Below, one piece after another: positions 4,988 to 6,234 of a DNA stretch of 6,234 nucleotides. The notes under the pieces were generated by a model, which ran no database searches, had not been told where the DNA came from, and saw only the letters and a program-made list of their open reading frames with translations. The stretch comes from an uncultured Eubacteriales bacterium (lineage in GTDB: Bacteria; Bacillota; Clostridia; Oscillospirales; Acutalibacteraceae): NCBI GenBank assembly GCA_900313475.1, contig OMRJ01000006.1, positions 1 through 6,234 on the forward strand. The letters are read 5' to 3'. Positions within the stretch are counted from its first letter, which is position 1, and every line of letters begins with the position of its first letter. The translations under genes were made by a program, and so were the position numbers.

Positions 4988-5346
4988 TACTTAACACAGC
5001 GTGAAAAAACCGTGCCGTGTTATGTTTTTTAACAAAAAAAATTTTTTCCGTCTCATGCAAAATTTTTGCTGTCCGTACCGAACGAATTATGCGTACGGCT
5101 GCTTATTCACACGGTTTCGGCATCTCTCACGGCTGATTCCCGCCTTATGTCGTCGGACATCGCGGGTTTGTGCTTTTTTTTCGCATCGGTTAAGCGAAGT
5201 ATGTCGCTTTCACTTTTTGTCTGCCTTCGCCGTACGATTCCTTAAAACCGTATAAAACAGTAAAAAATCAACATTTTGCCAAGGGAAAGTTAACGGAATT
5301 GCAAACGCAACAGGCTGCGATAACCGCATAAAGTTATCCCGTCGGC
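4988..5346. other. Convergent intergenic region without a supported gene
   Basis: This lies between the 3' ends of ogt (+) and the permease (-). After the possible ogt terminator it holds an A8T6 run (5033-5047), the palindrome GCAAAATTTTTGC (5057-5069), and the inverted pair CCGTAC/GTACGG (5073-5078 with 5093-5098), with CCGTACG again near 5230. Near its right end, GATAAC/GTTATC (5319-5324 with 5333-5338) forms a weak hairpin just past the permease stop, without a T tract. Short open frames occur on both strands but none has an RBS or a recognisable product. It may be plain spacer, decayed sequence or a dispersed repeat. Confidence 0.6.
4993..5030 (+). terminator. Possible intrinsic terminator of ogt
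   Basis: AACAC-A-GC (4993-5000) pairs with GC-C-GTGTT (5014-5021) with one A/C mismatch around a 13-nt loop, followed after 3 nt by six T residues (5025-5030). It starts 6 nt past the ogt stop. The stem is imperfect and the loop long, so confidence is moderate. Confidence 0.4.
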
Positions 5347-5610
5347 TTACAAAAACAAAGTCCTGTTTTTCTGTTTCGCACGCCGTGACGCAATTGTGTT
5401 TATCATGAGATACAGTGCAACCAAAAGAACTACGGTACCGCAAAGCACTGCATATTTTGCACCTGAAGGGACTGTGTTTCCGAAAAAGAAAAGTGTGCAA
5501 TCGGTTGATTTGAGCAGTGCCTCCGATGCGGCGGCGGGAAAGCCCTTTTCCGCCATTGCCGAAAAAACACCGCGCAGCACGTGCTCACGCATAAGCGATG
5601 TGCCGTATGT
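5347..5610 (-). pseudogene. C-terminal part of the same ABC-2 permease, out of frame
   Basis: Reading from 5610 on the minus strand gives TYGTSLMREHVLRG, then SAMAEKGFPAAASEALLKS, DCTLFFFG and a last membrane helix YAVLCGTVVLLVALYLMIN, ending at TAA 5347-5349. This continues the preceding entry directly: FLPG + TYGTSLMREH. Dropping one base (an A of the minus-strand GGCAAC at 5610/5611, or a C of the CCCC run just before) restores one reading frame of about 294 visible residues. An ATG at 5592 overlaps the upstream stop (ATGCGTGA) but has no ribosome binding site, so independent translation is unlikely. The cause may be a real mutation, a sequencing or assembly error, or less likely programmed frameshifting. 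Residues after the frameshift look well preserved, which suggests a recent event or an error. Confidence 0.8.
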
Positions 5611-6234
5611 TGCCGGGGAGAAACATCATAACCTTTTGCAGACCGTCCGAAAAGCTCGATATCGGCATGTAAGCGCCGCAGACAAAGCCGTAGCCGGCAC
5701 TTATTACGGTGCCGAGGGCAGACGCCTGTCCCTGCGTCGTCATCGGGTAAACCAAACATGACGAGAGTGCCGTGCCGAACAGCACAAGCAACACCACGTC
5801 TCCGAAAAGCGCTGCAATGTCCGCAGCGGACAGATACCATCCCGTGACGCGCAGATAAACAATACAGATGCATGCTGCCGTAAGCGTTATTGTGAGAGCC
5901 GAAACAAGTGTGGAGAGGTAATAACCGAGTGCTGTCACGGACGGCTTTACCGGCGAAACATTGAAATCGCGGCGTGCGCCGCCGGTTTTATCCTGCACAG
6001 AAAGCAGATTGGAGCAGAACGCAACCGTTACGCAGCTTACAGCGAGAATGGACGAGACAAGCTGTCCGCCGACAAAGCCTTTGACGATGCTTTGGGGCAC
6101 AGTGATGCCGATAGCCTTAAACGGCGAAAGAAACATGTCCTCATATACGCTGCCGAGAAACGTAACATACAGCACAAGGAGAATTACGGGGGTTATAAGG
6201 TATGTTAAAAACATGCCCTTGTCTTTGAAATAAA
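5585..6234 (-). CDS. ABC-2-type transporter permease, N-terminal and central part (partial, frame broken)
   Basis: Membrane subunit of an ABC transporter, probably an exporter. The frame is open at the right window edge: codons before ATG 6214 read YFKDKG, joining MFLTYLITPVILLVLYVTFLG as the first membrane helix after the usual cytosolic N-terminus, so ATG 6214 is not the true start. Further hydrophobic segments follow (about VSSILAVSCVTVAFC, STLVSALTITLTAACICIVYL, IAALFGDVVLLVLFGTALSSC, ALGTVISAGYGFVCGAYMPIS), with the soluble loop SVQDKTGGARRDFNVSP between the second and third. It ends FLPGN, then seven unrelated residues to a TGA at 5585-5587. The expected continuation is in the next frame (entry 5347-5610), so the gene carries a +1 frameshift near 5608-5622. 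The partner ATPase is not in the window and would lie to the right. Confidence 0.82.
   Translation of the reverse strand, partial: YFKDKGMFLTYLITPVILLVLYVTFLGSVYEDMFLSPFKAIGITVPQSIVKGFVGGQLVSSILAVSCVTVAFCSNLLSVQDKTGGARRDFNVSPVKPSVTALGYYLSTLVSALTITLTAACICIVYLRVTGWYLSAADIAALFGDVVLLVLFGTALSSCLVYPMTTQGQASALGTVISAGYGFVCGAYMPISSFSDGLQKVMMFLPGNIRHIAYA

Noticed and set aside
5001..5255. 84-codon plus-strand frame after ogt
   Set aside because: GTG start lies inside the possible ogt terminator, no RBS, and a Phe/Cys/Arg-rich composition typical of non-coding shadow frames.
5210..5500. 96-codon minus-strand frame overlapping the permease C-terminus
   Set aside because: It is out of frame with the clearly conserved permease tail and has no domain or RBS.

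Overview
The window reads as chromosomal DNA of a low-to-mid GC Firmicute, most likely an uncultured gut-type member of the Clostridia. The basis is a MazF nearly collinear with Bacillus subtilis EndoA, strong GGAGG-type ribosome binding sites, sigma-A-like promoters, and Firmicute-like versions of a CarD regulator, an Ogt methyltransferase and an ABC-2 permease. The genus cannot be fixed from the sequence alone.

Layout. (1) 137-1564 (+): a GPH-family (MelB-like) sugar/cation symporter, preceded by a 78-nt element at 30-107. (2) 1563-1601: a bidirectional terminator shared with the convergent gene. (3) 1616-3049 (-): a neutral-ceramidase-family protein that keeps the zinc ligands but appears to lack the nucleophilic serine. 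Its promoter and ribosome binding site are wrapped in an inverted repeat. (4) 3139-3480 (-): a MazF/EndoA toxin with no visible antitoxin gene. (5) 3561-4073 (-): a CarD-family RNA-polymerase-binding regulator with a GTG start. Its 5' leader holds the second copy of the 78-nt element (4097-4174, minus strand). (6) 4268-4987 (+): a promoter, a leader with an RBS-containing hairpin, and an ogt-type DNA methyltransferase. (7) 4988-5346: a convergent intergenic region with no gene I can support. (8) 5347-6234 (-): an ABC-2-type permease, cut by the right window edge and broken by a single +1 frameshift near 5608-5622.

How the parts may work together. The symporter and the ceramidase-like hydrolase converge and could be an uptake-plus-hydrolysis pair, but the substrate is unknown. 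CarD and MazF lie in the same direction 80 nt apart and may be co-transcribed. Ogt is a stand-alone DNA-repair gene. The permease is probably one half of an ABC exporter whose ATPase lies beyond the window.

The most unusual feature is the 78-nt element. Two copies with 76/78 identity, in inverted orientation 4 kb apart, each sit just upstream of the RBS of an unrelated gene (symporter and carD). It contains a perfect 8-bp stem, a second 5-bp hairpin, three CGAAAAG-type units and a tRNA T-arm look-alike, but no complete tRNA. It is a candidate for an undescribed cis-regulatory RNA or a dispersed leader repeat.
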